Assembly (NCBI GenBank): GCA_951802195.1
Contig: OX637626.1
Coordinates: forward strand, 496,001 to 560,000
Origin: Tausonia pullulans
Lineage: Eukaryota; Basidiomycota; Tremellomycetes; Cystofilobasidiales; Mrakiaceae
Reading direction: 5' to 3'
Length of the DNA: 64,000 nt
The notes under the pieces are model-generated. The model was not told where the DNA came from. It searched no databases and saw nothing but the letters and a program-made list of their open reading frames with translations. Positions within the stretch are counted from its first letter, which is position 1; each line of letters begins with the position of its first letter. The position numbers were made by a program, and so were the translations under genes. This document shows, in pieces, positions 1-11,646 of this stretch.

Positions 1-2074
1 GATCACAGCTGCAGCAGCCTTCTTTGAAGTGACCTCGATAAACTGTGAATAAGGAACCCAATCACGTCAAACTCGGTGGCGACTTAGCTGAGCTTAGATG
101 ACGACTCACGAAGTAATCCTTGGTCTTGCCCTCGTACGGGTCGATCAAGAGGTGGACGGGGTGCGGGTTTTGGGTGGGTTCAGGGAGCGTTCCCTCCGGG
201 AGGAAGGTAGCGACCATGTCGGGCATGACATCCTGGGTCCGGTGGCAGTCAGAATAGTAATTTGTACACTCGGTGAATGGGAGGAGTGCTCACCCAGCTG
301 GCGTTGTCGAACCGAAGAACTACAAAGCCGGTATCGTCCTCGATGGGCGGCGCAGACGAAATGCGAGGGCGCAGGGCGTGGTTCGGCAAGAATTTCTTGC
401 CTGCAGTGTTCTTTGGAGGGGTCTCGGGCGAGAAAGAGACGACAGGAGTGGTACAGGAGGGGCAGCTAAGGATGGATAGACAACAATGATGCTGATGTCA
501 GCTGTGGCATTCAAAGGCGCAGCAGGGAAGATGAAAGAGTGCCTCACCGCATCGTGCCACCAACGATGTCGGAAACAATGTTCATGCCGCTCGTGAAGCT
601 AAATAGGGGGAGGTTCGTCAGGGCGTGCATCGATAAAGAACGGCTGAAAGCGCACCATCGCTTGCAGACGAAACAGTCGCAAGGTCCGATCCTGACGCCC
701 GCCTCCGTAACCGCGTCCTCACAGCAGAGGCAGGCCAACCCAGCCTCCACGGTGAACGACAACGGGAGGGGCTGCGAGACCGAACGCTGCTGCAGGTTAG
801 GCCTGCTCGGTGTCGTCGCCCTGAAAGCAGGTGAGAGTCCCGAGAGACGCGGCTTGTTGTTGAGGCGAGCGAGTGGGCCAGGCCGGAGAGGAGTCGCTGC
901 CATCGCAGACGTTGCCGCAGTCGTGGCGTTGCTTTCATCTTCCTTCTCTGAGAAAGGCGAGAGCGGACGCTGGGTGCGAATACGAGATCCCGCCTGGGCA
1001 GATGCCGGCGGGGCAGCGGGGACGATGGAAAGCTTGCGTGCCGGGGGAGGGGGTGTGAAGAAGAACGTGGGGAGCACCTTCCGCGGAGGCGTCGCGGAGA
1101 TCTCGGTCGCGCGGGGAGGCGAGATGGGCGCGACTGTATGCGCAACGACAGAATGGGTAAGTATATGCAGCTCCTTAATGAGGGAGATGGGTACTCACGG
1201 AGATCATCCTCCTCATCGATCGAGCCACCGCGAAGGAGCCGAGAAGCATCACTGTGGACCCGCCGGCGGTTGCGAGGCTCCGTTGTCGTGGCTTTCGAGG
1301 CCAAGAGAAACTCCTCAAGCCCGCCCTTGGCCGTGAACTGCTGAGCCGCCTTCTGGAGCAGGATGGGGTCCTCCTCGTACGCCAGCTGGTCGAAAGACGG
1401 GGGAGAAGCTGGCCGTTCGTTCTCGACCTCATCGGAACGTGAGTGCGCATGCGAGATGAAGGTTGAGCGCGTCCGGCGGCGAGGGACGGTCTTCGGTGCG
1501 GAGGGAGGGGTAGCGGGGAGAGAAGATGAGACGTTCGAGACGGGGCTGCTGTTGAAATAGAGGTTGGGGAGGCGAGACATGGAGAAGGGAGTGGACTGAG
1601 GGAAGGCGAGCGAGCGACGATCAATCACCTTCAGCATGGGTTCCTCGTCGACACTGTTCTCTCCAAGGCAAGCAACCGATTGATGCTCAAGCCCAATGAG
1701 GACACTTGATATGACGACATCCCGCCAAAGACATGTGATGGGATGAGACGAGGGTGTATGCGCGTGGGGGAAGCGACCAGCCACCCTCGTCCTCCCTCCG
1801 CACTGCTCGACCAACAAGGGAAAACAAAGAAACGCACCGTCATCGCCTGACCCCTCCTGCTTCCAGGAGTCTCAAATGCCGCAACGGAGCCCGTCGATAC
1901 CCTCATACGGCCCTTGCTGTCGACCGAACCCAGGGGCGAGCGAAGGAGCGACGACTGTCCGGGGACGGGCGTTGCTGGGAGCGAGGCGGCGGACGCGTTG
2001 TACGATGCCGCTGGAGCAGTCGCAGGCGTTGAGACGTGGCGGGCTCGGAGAGGCGTCCTGGGGTGAGGCTGCAT
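1..2074 (-). CDS. RRM-like protein with cysteine-rich (RING-like) finger, partial at left edge
   Basis: The start is the ATG at 2072-2074 (MQPHPRTPLRAR). Exon 1 ends near 1838 (donor gtgcgt) and exon 2 starts at 1658. The first ~300 residues are low-complexity Ser/Pro/Arg-rich sequence. A compact cysteine cluster follows (CLCC, CDCFVCKRC, CPSC) at about 745-465, once introns near 655-605 and 546-466 are removed. Next comes an RRM-like fold: strand VVLRFDNAS, a helix starting DVMPDMVATFLPE, strand PVHLLIDPYEGKTKDY and then FIEVTSKKAAAAVI, which runs to the window edge. RRM folds bind RNA or protein, and the paired cysteines suggest a zinc site. I do not recognise the family and cannot see the C-terminus. 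The upstream CT-rich tract at 2083-2160 fits a leader. Confidence 0.6.
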
Positions 2075-2719
2075 CGCGAAATGGGGGGGGGAGGGCGGTG
2101 GAGGGAGGAGCGAGGGGTTGAGGAGGAGGAGGAGGGAGGAGGGAAGGAGGTCGAAGGTGAGAGGGCTTGAGGTGGCTGGTTGTCGGTGGGTGTTGTGGTT
2201 CAGCTGCAGCGAGCGCAGGTGAGAGGGCCTCAAGAAATCACTCACGCGCGCAGGCGCCGCGTCTTCCTTGTTGGTTGTCAACCGACCGAGTTGTGTATGG
2301 ACATGATTCGTCCACACTCACACATTGAATCACATAATTGAGCAGATCATATGTCAATCTAGCGCTTTGGAACGGGTAAAGCTTCGCTTGCATCGTGCAG
2401 CAATCTCCATCGCGCACACTATCAGGCGTCCAGCAGTTCCAAGGGACTTAATGGAACAGGTGAGAGCAGGACCTGTTGCACGGACAGTGACGAAATGCAG
2501 CCTCAGCCTTGTAAGGAGAATGATATCAAGTTCTGAATATGATTAACCAGGGATGTGGCGTGCTTGCTTCCCTCACATGTTTGATCTCGAGGCAATCGTA
2601 TCCAGTCCCGCTTCCACGCATTATCCTCTTCTCTCAGACACGACCAAGGCACATCATGAACACTTCGTTGCGGTCGTCAATCCAAAAAGAAGAAGCAGGA
2701 AGCAGGCAGACTCCGGCCA
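2075..2719. other. Intergenic, no gene seen
   Basis: This lies between two minus-strand genes. It holds the pyrimidine-rich leader of the RRM gene (purine-rich on the plus strand, including a G9 run at 2083-2091). No exon-like reading frame with homology was recognised. Confidence 0.5.
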
Positions 2720-3718
2720 TCAGTCCCGCCAAGCCACCTCGCCCCGATTCCAGCGCTCGCTCCAGATCGCCCTCTTGTGGTACACCTTGCGCGCCGCCTT
2801 GAAGTCGCGCACAAATTCCTCGAGTGACTGAAGGGAGAGAAGAGTCAGCAATGTGTCGGGGGAGCGGGTGAGCGAGGATGGAAGAGCCGGACTAACGCCC
2901 TTGTCCGATGTTCCTGCGACCTGGTTTCCGGACGCATCGAGGGCGACCGGGGAGCCGGTCCGGGTGCCTTCGATAAAGGAGCTGGCAAGTGACTCAGAGT
3001 AGTCGTCCTGCTGTGAAAGAGAATGCCGAAGCCGCATATGGAGGAATTGTTCGGAGTATCGCTGAGGAATGGTGAGACGGAGGAAGCCGAGCGCGAAGGC
3101 CGGGTCGTTCAGATCGCGTGTTCGCCTTCAACGCAAAGTAAGCCTGGACACACCTGGTACAGAGCAGCCTGCTGCTTGTCCAAGTCGCCCCACCGAGCCT
3201 TCAACTCCTGGGCTTCCGAGAAGGCGGCCGCGGTTTCGGACCGGAGTCGAGCAAGGCCCGGTTGTAGAGACAGGTTGCGCTCTTGGAGAAACAACGTCAT
3301 TCAAGTTCAGCCCGAGTATACAGTTGGGACTACCATAGCCAGAACATCCGACGTCCGATCAATCTCAACTGGCGTGTCAGCGAGAACGAAGACGCACCGG
3401 CGAGAGCCTCGTTCTCCCTTTCGATGCGGTCGCACTCCTCCAGCAGGTCCTTCACTTCGGGCAAGGTTCCGACAAAGGCCTGATGGTACATTTCATCCGT
3501 GAGAAGATCTTGAAGATCCTCTCGTCTGCGGCAAACCGCCCAGTTGAGGATCCCTGGTCAGCTCACGTTTGATGGCGGCGACCGGCTTCAAGCGAGGGGC
3601 ATCTCACGCACGAAAGCGCCTGGGTCTGAGGGAAGGCCTGGAAGAGCGGTGAGGCGGCCGCAGTAGGGTTCGATGAGGGGCCGGCCATAGAGGTTGGTGG
3701 GGGCGGCGGGCCAGACAT
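2720..3718 (-). CDS. VPS37: VPS37-like ESCRT-I subunit (Mod(r) domain)
   Basis: The ESCRT-I complex sorts ubiquitinated membrane proteins into multivesicular bodies, and VPS37 is its stalk subunit. The start is ATG at 3716-3718, with a Pro-rich N-terminus MSGPPPPPTSMAG. After introns the protein reads through LQDLLTDEMYHQAFVGTLPE and ERENEALA, a long amphipathic coil (RSETAAAFSEAQELKARW) and RYSEQFLHMRL. It ends SLEEFVRDFKAARKVYHKRA followed by WSERW. This is the coiled Mod(r) hairpin pattern, including the C-terminal basic VYHKRA segment. I read about four introns, at roughly 3566-3520, 3400-3290, 3160-3060 and 2896-2830. The first junction is the least certain. CWC27 diverges from it across 340 bp. 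Confidence 0.75.
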
Positions 3719-4058
3719 CTTGCGAAGGAGGCGGCAAGGGAGATGAGTGAGGACGAGACTAAGTGACGGTTGAGAGGGAAGGACAAGGCGAGTGAGCGAC
3801 GACGCGAAGCCCTCCCGTCGTCCTTCGAGTTGACTCCCAACCACTGCCTAGGCTCCTAGCAACCCTCGTCGCTTGACCGCCTGGACTTCTGCCACAGAAG
3901 TGAGTCCACTTGAACACACAGGAACCGCCCACTGTCCTAAGTCCAGAAAAACTCAGCTGGCTCCCCTGGACACCCGTCTGTCCTCCCTCTCCTCTCGTCC
4001 AGCCAAACAGATCCTTGCACCTCCATCGACCGCTCTGCTCTAGGTCAACGCTTGAGTC
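3719..4058. promoter_or_regulatory. Divergent promoter region VPS37 / CWC27
   Basis: This is a 340 bp non-coding stretch between two start codons facing away from each other. It contains pyrimidine tracts on both strands and no clear TATA box. Promoter role is inferred from gene orientation only. Confidence 0.5.
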
Positions 4059-6380
4059 ATGTCCAATCTATACATCTACGAACCGGCCACTAATGGAAAA
4101 GGTGGGTACTTACGAGACTTGAAGCCGTCGTTCGCGCGTCGAATGTGCATGTGTCTCCTTTCTGAACTGACGCAGCATGGCACTCCTACGGCTAGTTGTT
4201 ATTGATACGACGATGGGAGAGATCGAGGTTAGTCAAGCCTGTTGTATTATATCCTTGTGTCTCCCTGATGCTGACCTTAAGGCGTCCCGGCTCAACAGAT
4301 CGAGCTCTGGCCGAAGGAGGCTCCTAAGGCCTGTCGCAACTTCATTGCGTGAGCTGAGCATGCAACACCTCTTTCGGTTTGACGCAGTGGCATCTGACGG
4401 AGTCTTCTGCATCTCAGGCTCATCATGGAGGGATACTACGACGGCTGTATTTGTGCGTCGCACGCGCCTTCAGGGACTGACTCCTGCGACGCGTCCTGAC
4501 CGAGTCGACTTCTTCAGTCCACCGCATCGTTGAGAACTTCATCATCCAGACTGGAGATCCCACCGGCACTGGTCATGGAGGAGAGTCGTTCTACGGAGGT
4601 GCGTCTTCACCCGTGTCTCGATGCTTGCACCTTGCGCGCTACAGTCGTCGTCTCAACGCTTGCTTCTCTTCTCACCTGTCTGCGAGTAGAGCCCTTCGAG
4701 GACGAACCCCATCAGCGACTCCGGTACTCGCGGCGAGGCCTCGTCGGCATGGCGAACAACAACGAGCGCAACACTAACACGTCCCAGTTCTTCATCACGC
4801 TTGATCGAACGGACGAGCTCCAAAGCAAGCACACAATCTTTGGCAAGGTCGCTGCGGACGGCAACACTATTTTCAGTGAGTAGGGAGTGGTGGTTCTCTC
4901 CTTTTGGACAACCGAGCAAGCTGGACCTAACCCTTTAACTCTCCTCCTAGACGTCGTCAAGATCGGCCAGCTTCAGGTCGACGACAACGATCGTCCTCTC
5001 TAGTGCGTTGTCACCTTTTCTCCCTTCTCTAGCCGTACTCACTATACTGCTGGGCTACGATCACTAGCCCTCCGAAGATCAAAGGCATTCGGATTCTCGA
5101 TAACCCGTTCGACGACATCATCCCGCGCATCACGGCTGTCGAGCGTAAGCGCCAGGAGATCCGTCGGCGGGAGATCGCAAAAGAGCGGCACGAGATGGCC
5201 GAGCGGAAGAAAATAAAGAAGTGCGGCCTCGAGCAGAAAAGAGCAGTAGAGTGTCGCGCATGCTGACAGAAGCTCGCGACTTGTAGGAATAACAAGCTCC
5301 TCAGCTTCGGTGACGAGGCCGAGGTGGAAGAGAAGGAGGTGGAGCAGTCGAAGAAGAAAACACTAAGCCGGCCTGATCGTGAGTGTTTGTGCATCGGGCA
5401 ATTTCGAGGAGAGCTTAAAACTGTTCCTTCAAACAGTCGGCGCCGCCGAGACTCTTGACATCCCGAGCTTTGAGGACGTCGCCGTGCCTCCAGTCTCCTC
5501 ATCTTTCAAGACCAAAGAGAAGGATGTGCCGGTCAAGAAATCTCGGACCTTGGAGCCTGAGCTGTCCGACCTTTCGAGTATCAGGGCGACACGCGCTGAG
5601 GAGGAGGCTGCCCCTGCGTAAGTTCTTTTCCCTCTCGCTTCTTGGTCACCACGTGCTTTCACTCACTCATCATCCTCCGTTCCTCCAGCGACAAGCGGCA
5701 AGTCGAGATTGAAGCCCTCGAAGCCTCCCTCCGCAAGTCAAAGCGTCGCTCCCCCTCCCCAGACTCACACTCCAAGAAGCCCAAGGTCTCGCTCCTCCAG
5801 GAGACGCTCGCGAGCTACTCACGCGGCCGTGGTGGCTCCAAGGGCAAGGGCAAGGGCCGCGAAGAGGACGACATCCTTGCGACGCTGACGTCCTTCAGAG
5901 GTCGGATGCGGGCGGCGCCGAAGGAGGAGGAGTCGCTGGAGGTGACGGAGCGAGGTGGTCAGAGCGGTGGGTCGGGTGATGTCGGTCTTGGCGGTGATGG
6001 CGACGACATGGACGGGAGGGAGAAAGGGGAGAAGGAGTACGACTACGGCACCGAAGGATTGGACGTCGACAACGATTTCGGGTGGCTCAACCACAAGCTT
6101 GTCGAGCTGCGCGACGTCAAGCAGGAGGACCAGAACCGACGAGCCGAGACAGACTACGAGGTGAACGGAGTGCTCCTCTTCGCTGCATAGAATGCGAGCT
6201 GATACAACGCGAGCGAGCGAGCAGGTCATCGACACAAAAGCTCGTGGGTACCAGGCCATGGAGGAGGCGCGAGGTAGCAGAGGCGGCCGAGGCGGACGAG
6301 GTCGCGGCAGTGGTGGAGACCGTGGCGGAGGACGAGGTTCTATGCAGTGGGGTCAGAGGGGCCGTGGCCGCGACTGGTGA
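4059..6380 (+). CDS. CWC27: Spliceosomal cyclophilin-type peptidyl-prolyl isomerase CWC27
   Basis: CWC27 is a cyclophilin of the activated spliceosome. Exon 1 (4059-4101) encodes MSNLYIYEPATNGK and exon 2 is 4196-4227. The cyclophilin domain then runs through IELWPKEAPKACRNFIA, MEGYYDGCIF, HRIVENFIIQTGDPTGTG, GLVGMANNNERNTNTSQF and FITLDRTDELQSKHTIFGKV, spread over several short exons to about 5005. The normal active-site tryptophan position of canonical cyclophilins is not obvious here, which is common in this subfamily. Downstream are a basic coiled region (AVERKRQEIRRREIAKERHE), a Lys/Ser-rich segment, an acidic stretch and a Gly/Arg-rich RGG tail ending GRGRDW. I count about ten introns. 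The symbol rests on domain order and the NTNTSQFFIT signature. Confidence 0.85.
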
Positions 6381-6603
6381 TGTCATGACGATTTGAAAGG
6401 TTGCCGAAGTGGTAGAGGTCCGCTGGCGCGTCGTCACCTTGAAACGGAGTTGCCGCTCTCCGTACCGGATGCCGGCCAAGGCCGCCCCCCGACCCCCGCT
6501 CAAGCTCACAGACGGGAGCGTGGAAGGAGAGTTCCCCCTGCTGTGCAGTCTAACCTTCACTCCAGTCTCGCTCCCGTGCTCTTCTTCTTGAACACATTCA
6601 ATC

Positions 6604-7568
6604 ATGTCCAACCCCTCTGTCCTCCTCGCCGGAGCGACGGGCCTCACCGGCTCGGCGTCCTTCCAGCAGTTCATCAGCAAGCTTCCCTCCGCCTTCTCCC
6701 ACCTCACAACTATCACCCGCCGGCCGCTCCCCGCGCCGCCGACAACTTCTTCGGAGTACTACACTAACCTCCAACAGTCGGATCTCACCGACTCGTCGAC
6801 CTGGAATCTCGCCCAGGCGCGCAAGGGCGGCAGCGACGACGTTTTCGTCTCGTGTCTCGGGACGACGCGCGCCCAGGCGGGTGGGCTGGAGAACCAGAGG
6901 AAGGCGGGTCTTAGTTTTGGTGTCATGTGGTCTATCAAACTGATGGGTATCATTCCTCTAGATTGACTACGATCTCAACCTCGAACTAGCGAGGAAGGCG
7001 AAGGAGGCTGGGTTCGAGACTGTCCGTGTTGGAGATTGTCCTACCTCCAAAATCACTAGGCTTTCTGACCCTTTCGCTGTTTTTGCAGTACATTCTCGTG
7101 TCGACGGGAGGCGCGAACGCCAATTCTTCCTTTGGCTACACAAAGATGAAGGGTGAGCAAGGGGCTAAGCAGCGATCGAAGCCGCACACTCCTGACTTCG
7201 CCTCTGCCTGGCCCCAATCTCTAGGCGAGCTCGAGCGGGATGTCCAGACCCTTGGCTTCAAGCGGACCTTTATCCTCCGCCCTGGACTCCTCTTGGGCAA
7301 CCGCGAGGAGTCGCGGACCGCCGAGGGGATCACCCAGTACCTTTTCCGTGGTTTCAGGGCTATCGGACTGCCCGTTGGCGGCTTGATGGTTGACGCTGAG
7401 GTCGTCGGCAAGTGCATTGCCAAGCTCGCTCGGTCCAAGGAGGAGGGCGTCCAGTGAGTCGTTGAGAGGAGCCTGTGATGAACGGTGCGCGCTCCGGCTG
7501 ATTCCATGCCTTTCTTCAGCTTCTACGATAACTCGCAGATCATTGCTATCGCCAATTCGGCTGACTAG
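6604..7568 (+). CDS. FMP52: FMP52-like NAD(P)-binding Rossmann protein (HTATIP2/TIP30 family)
   Basis: The protein starts MSNPSVLLAGATGLTGSA, with the GxxGxxG dinucleotide-binding loop at residues 9-15. It continues SDDVFVSCLGTTRAQAGG, DYDLNLELARKAKEAGFE, ILVSTGGANANSSFGYTKMK (the YxxxK short-chain dehydrogenase pair), GELERDVQTLGFKRTFILRP, GLLLGNREESR and a final exon FYDNSQIIAIANSAD with stop TAG at 7566-7568. I infer introns near 6901-6963, 7021-7090, 7152-7225 and 7455-7520. FMP52 is a mitochondrial outer-membrane-associated protein in yeast and is related to the TIP30 atypical SDR. The substrate is unknown. The convergent methionine aminopeptidase ends 101 bp away. Confidence 0.75.
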
Positions 7569-7669
7569 TCTTCCCTTTCTCTATGTTTCGCTGTGTGTTA
7601 TGCCGACCATTATCTTAGTCCGATGCAACAGCCGATCTCCCACAACATCTTCTCATGGGTAGATCGTAT

Positions 7670-9199
7670 CTATCTCGTCAGAACATCCGCCCCGTCTTCC
7701 GTGATTAAAAGCTGGTGTTCAAACTGAGCACTCCTAGCGCCACTCTATCCGACCACACAATAAAAAGGAGTGAAGTCAGCTAAGCAGCCCCGCTCTTCTC
7801 GCGAGAAGCTTCAGACGAACCTTCGTCACGACCGTCCAGCCATCGTCCCACATCTCTCCACCACCAACATCCCCATTCTCCGCGACCCAGAATGTTTCGA
7901 GCGAGGGCTCGATAGTGAAGCAGTCTCCAGCGGACATGACGCCCGGTTCGTCGTTGCGCAGGTGGGTGATCCAGGGTGGGTAGTGGAAAAGGGTGCTGAT
8001 GTGATGACTGGAAGGAAGGTGTTGGTCAGTTTCTAGGCATGCAAGAAAAGACCGTTGGAAAAAAAATGACCCTGTGAACAAGTCGCAAACCTGAGAGTAA
8101 AAGGGCAGTGCGTCAGTGCGTTTGAAGAGACTTGGATGAAGTAGGCTTGAGGCTACCAGAAAGCCTTGCGTGTCCGCAAAGTCTCTGTAGGGAAGGAACC
8201 GACCAAGTCGTCAGAAGTCCTGCCACGGCAAATGAAGAAAGTAGGAACGAACTCGATCGCTCGCCCGATCTCTTTGTATGGGACGCCCGGTCCGCAAACC
8301 TTTATCCCTTCCTCCATAGCCTCTCGAGCAGCCTCTGTAAGCTCTCGTCCCTCGGCGTCCTAGATGAGATAAAAGGCGCTTAGACAGCACGACCAAAATG
8401 CAGGTGATGACAAGTATTGACTAACCACTAAAGGGAGCAGGAAGGTCGCCGAGGTATCGCCGTGATAGCCATTGAGGAAGACTGTTACATCGATGTTGAT
8501 CAAATCGTGCTCATCTAGCGGTCGGCTGAGGGGGTATGATGTCAGAGACAACGGCCTCAGAGCGACAGGTATAGGTATGAGACCCAATTTCTGCTCACTC
8601 GTCCGGGATCCCATGCGCTATCACCTGAACGGGCCCTATCAGCGACTCAAATCATTCGGGAGTTTAGATGGAGTGTGAACGGGGACCAACGTTGTTGATG
8701 CTCGTGCATATCGATTTTGGGAACGCCGAGTAACCGAGCGGGGAGGGGTAGGCGCTATGAGAGACAATTAACTCGTGAAGTGCCTGGTCGATCTCGCTCG
8801 TCCTGATGCCCGGCTGAAGAGAGAATTTCAAAGAGAAATATATGAGCCTGAAGTCTGGTTCGATGGCGAGTGTGGTCAGCCTGCACTCACCTTGATGAGC
8901 TTGCCACCCTCTCGAAGAACCAACGCGGCCAGCTTCGCCGCCTCGCGCACGCCGCGCTCCTCTGCTCCTCCCAGAGGCACCTTGCCTGCCTTAGGCTCTT
9001 TGCGCGGCTTGAGACGGCTCAACGAGCTGTCGTGCTGAGACCAGAAGTTACTCGGGACGTAGTGAGGGACAGCGATGTCCGGCGGCACAGGGAAAGGTGG
9101 CGGTGGAATGTAGGCAGGCGCGCCGGGTAGCTTGGGACCCCGGGCTGGGAAGAGCGGTCGGAACCGGCCAAATGGCGTGATCGGAGGGCCGATCTTCAT
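7670..9199 (-). CDS. Methionine aminopeptidase type I
   Basis: This enzyme removes the initiator Met from nascent proteins with a dinuclear metal centre. The start is ATG at 9197-9199 (MKIGPPITPFGRFRP). The Pro-rich N-terminus (IPPPPFPVPPDIAVPHYVP) and absence of a CxxC zinc finger resemble the mitochondrial or short MAP1 forms rather than the ribosome-bound one. Conserved blocks: AAKLAALVLREGGKLIK, DEHDLINIDVTVFLNGYHGD (two metal-binding Asp), GDCFTIEP (metal Glu) and, after a final intron whose acceptor precedes 7740, SAQFEHQLLITEDGADVLTR (last metal Glu in QFEHQ). The stop TAG is at 7670-7672. I count six or more introns. The middle exons (8200-8900) are short, so their exact borders are uncertain. 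Confidence 0.8.
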
Positions 9200-9355
9200 C
9201 TATGGAAGAGCGGGGAGGTCGTAGCGGAGGAATGGTCGAGGGAGTGGTCGTCAAGAGAGAGACGCGTTCCCTCTCTCCAGGCTTCGACCTCAACCGGCCA
9301 TTTCTCGCGCTCGACCTCCATCCGACCCCCACCCTCACCCTTTCCGTCTTTCAAC
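9200..9355. promoter_or_regulatory. Divergent promoter MetAP / ISY1
   Basis: Only 156 bp separate the two outward-facing start codons. The plus-strand half is pyrimidine-rich just before the ISY1 ATG. A shared promoter is an inference from spacing. Confidence 0.5.
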
Positions 9356-10722
9356 ATGGTTCGTACGCACACGCGGCCCATCCTCATTGCAGTGCATCTG
9401 ACCTAGCCTTCTTTCCCAGGCTCGTAACGAAGAGAAGTCGCAATCCATGCTCTTCCGGTTCCGGGAGGCCCAGGCCGCCGAGCTTGGCCTTACGAACCGT
9501 AAGACCGACCGCCGGCCGCGACTCGCGAGTTCATGCACCACGCTCCGCGAGTGTGAACGATGGCGTGGAGACCTCCTCCGGGATATCTCGCGCAAGGTGT
9601 CCAAGATCCAGGATGGTGCGTCAACATCGTCTCGGAGCCCTGCCGTCGACAGCTCCCGGTCAGTCGCGCGCTTACGCGTAGTTGCCCTCCTTTCCCACCC
9701 TCAACAGCTGGCTTGACCGATTACGAGATTCGTGACCTCAATGACGAGATCAACAAGCTTATGCGGGAGAAGGGCCACTGGGAGAAGCAGATTGTTGCTC
9801 TTGGAGGCGCCAACTACCGGAGAGCGGGCGCCATGCTGGACGAGGACGGCAAGCAGGTCCCAGGCACGCGAGGCTACAAGTGAGCAGACGCTACTCTGGC
9901 CTCTCGCTGGCGTGTGTGCTGATTCTATGGGCTCTCAGGTATTTTGGACGCGCTCGGGAGCTCCCTGGTGTCAAGGAGCTGTTCGCGAAGAAGGGTAGGT
10001 CATGGGTCATTGGCGTTTCGCCTTCAGCGCGTCACGCGTTGCTACCTGTCCATCTTCCTACTGACCCTGCTCTTTTCCGCCGCTCTTTCTCATCAGCTCC
10101 TGTTGGTGATGAGGATGCTGTACGTCGGGAGATTTATCAAAAGTACCGGAATCAGGGCCCAGCATACTACGGCGACCTCGATGACGCGGACGCCTCGCTT
10201 CTTGTCGATGATCGCGAACTCGAGGAGCAGGGTGCGTCTCTCCCGTTTGTGTTACATTTGTGATCTCGAGCTGACATGGCCTTTACTCTAGACTGGAAGG
10301 CTGCGTATGAGCGTCTCGCGACCAACCTTTCCCTCCCTCCGGGCTCCCCTGCGCCTCCCTTCCCCGTCACCTCCAAGCCTTCCACCTCATCTCTACTCCT
10401 TTTTTCCGCCGACGCCTCTTCATCCTCGACAAAGCGTGCTGCCCCGGACTCGTCAACGAACGAGAATGGTGATGTCGCCATGGCTGATGACGACGCCGAT
10501 GCATCCAAGAAGGCCAAGTTCTCGGAGGAGAACGTCAACGCCGCCGAGGATATCGCTGCTGTCCAGACTCCGGCACCGGCTGCGCAGCCGACGTCATATG
10601 CGGCGCTTGACGTACTGAAGAAAGAAGATCTGGTGCAGCCGACGCTTCTGTCTGCGAAGGAGATGGAGAAGGTTCTCCTTGACACGCGGAAGGCGATGCT
10701 CGTTGAGGCGTACGGCGTCTAG
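9356..10722 (+). CDS. ISY1: Pre-mRNA-splicing factor ISY1
   Basis: ISY1 is a Prp19/NTC-associated factor that helps the first splicing step. The ATG at 9356-9358 is followed at once by a donor (gttcgt); the intron ends ...cccag at about 9420, so the protein reads M|ARNEEKSQSMLFRFREAQA. It continues through the Arg-rich RECERWRGDLLRDISRKVSK, AGLTDYEIRDLNDEINKLMR, REKGHWEKQIVALGGANY, YFGRARELPGVKELF and YGDLDDADASLLVDDRELEE, then DWKAAYERLATNLSLPPGSP. These are all ISY1 signature blocks. The C-terminal ~150 residues are disordered and acidic, ending VEAYGV. About six introns. The start-codon-only first exon is discussed as a finding. Confidence 0.88.
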
Positions 10723-11646
10723 ATGGAAGGTTGAATGGGCAGCCTTGGAGGATGCCGTTGTAGTCTTCTCAAAGGATGTAAAATGTATACCTGTTTGCGA
10801 TGTGGGGGCGTCGAGGGACGAGGCGCTTGGTTCTCAAGGATCCGCCTTCGCTTCGTTCACTCTGAGATTATGCCCTGCCAGTGATCATACTCTCATTCAC
10901 CCACGTCCACCTCGACTGGCAAATCAGATTTCTTTTGTTCGAGCCACTGGTTTTGGCCTAGAGACGTATTGTGCGCTCGGTCGGCGGAAGTCAATCGTCT
11001 GCTGTCTGCCGTCTGCCGTGTGTTGCTGCTCTCGCGCATCGCAAGCGTCCGAGAGCCAGCCGGCTTTCGTTGTTCAATTGCTGCGTATCGAGAAGCATCC
11101 ATCCTGTTCGAGGCCTTCGGCCAAGGCTGTCCTTGCTGCTCTAAAACAGCCAGGCAGTTTGCGGAGCACGCGCGGGGTCTCTAAGCTTGTGGCTGCGCTG
11201 GTTATGAGTCCCTCCTCCCAGAATCGGCATGTCTAAGACACTGACATCTCGGCGATTTAGGACAGGATCCGGCGCTGCCAGCTGCGAGATCACTGCGGGC
11301 GAGGTGTGACAAAGCTTGATCGCAGGCTGGAAAGGCGCCGGCGGGCGCCCGCATTTGCTGTTCGTCACCGCAAACTTATCGTTCCCTCTCCCCTCGGCCG
11401 AGACGCTTTGGCGAGCTCAACTTGGGGTCTGTCATAAATTGTATCATCATTATCCTCCTCTACCGCAGGAGAAAAAGGGGCTCCTAATGCCCCCCGTGGT
11501 TGCGAGAAACCCCAGATCTGATCGAGGGCAACGCACCGCAGCGCTCGCAGGCTACTTTTAGGGCGACCCGCCGGCGCCTTATTGTCTGGTTCTTTCTTCT
11601 CCCAGCGACCACCGGCTTTCTTCTTCTTTGTTCCTTCTCATCAACC
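10723..11646. promoter_or_regulatory. Intergenic upstream of GH16
   Basis: This 924 bp stretch between ISY1 and the GH16 gene has no convincing exon. The last ~80 bases before 11647 are pyrimidine-rich (ttctttcttctcccagcgac), typical of a leader. Confidence 0.4.

Noticed and set aside
618-1817. 399-codon minus-strand frame as one continuous protein
   Set aside because: Only the first part (to ~1213) is coding; the Arg-rich remainder is the wrong frame after a clear intron.
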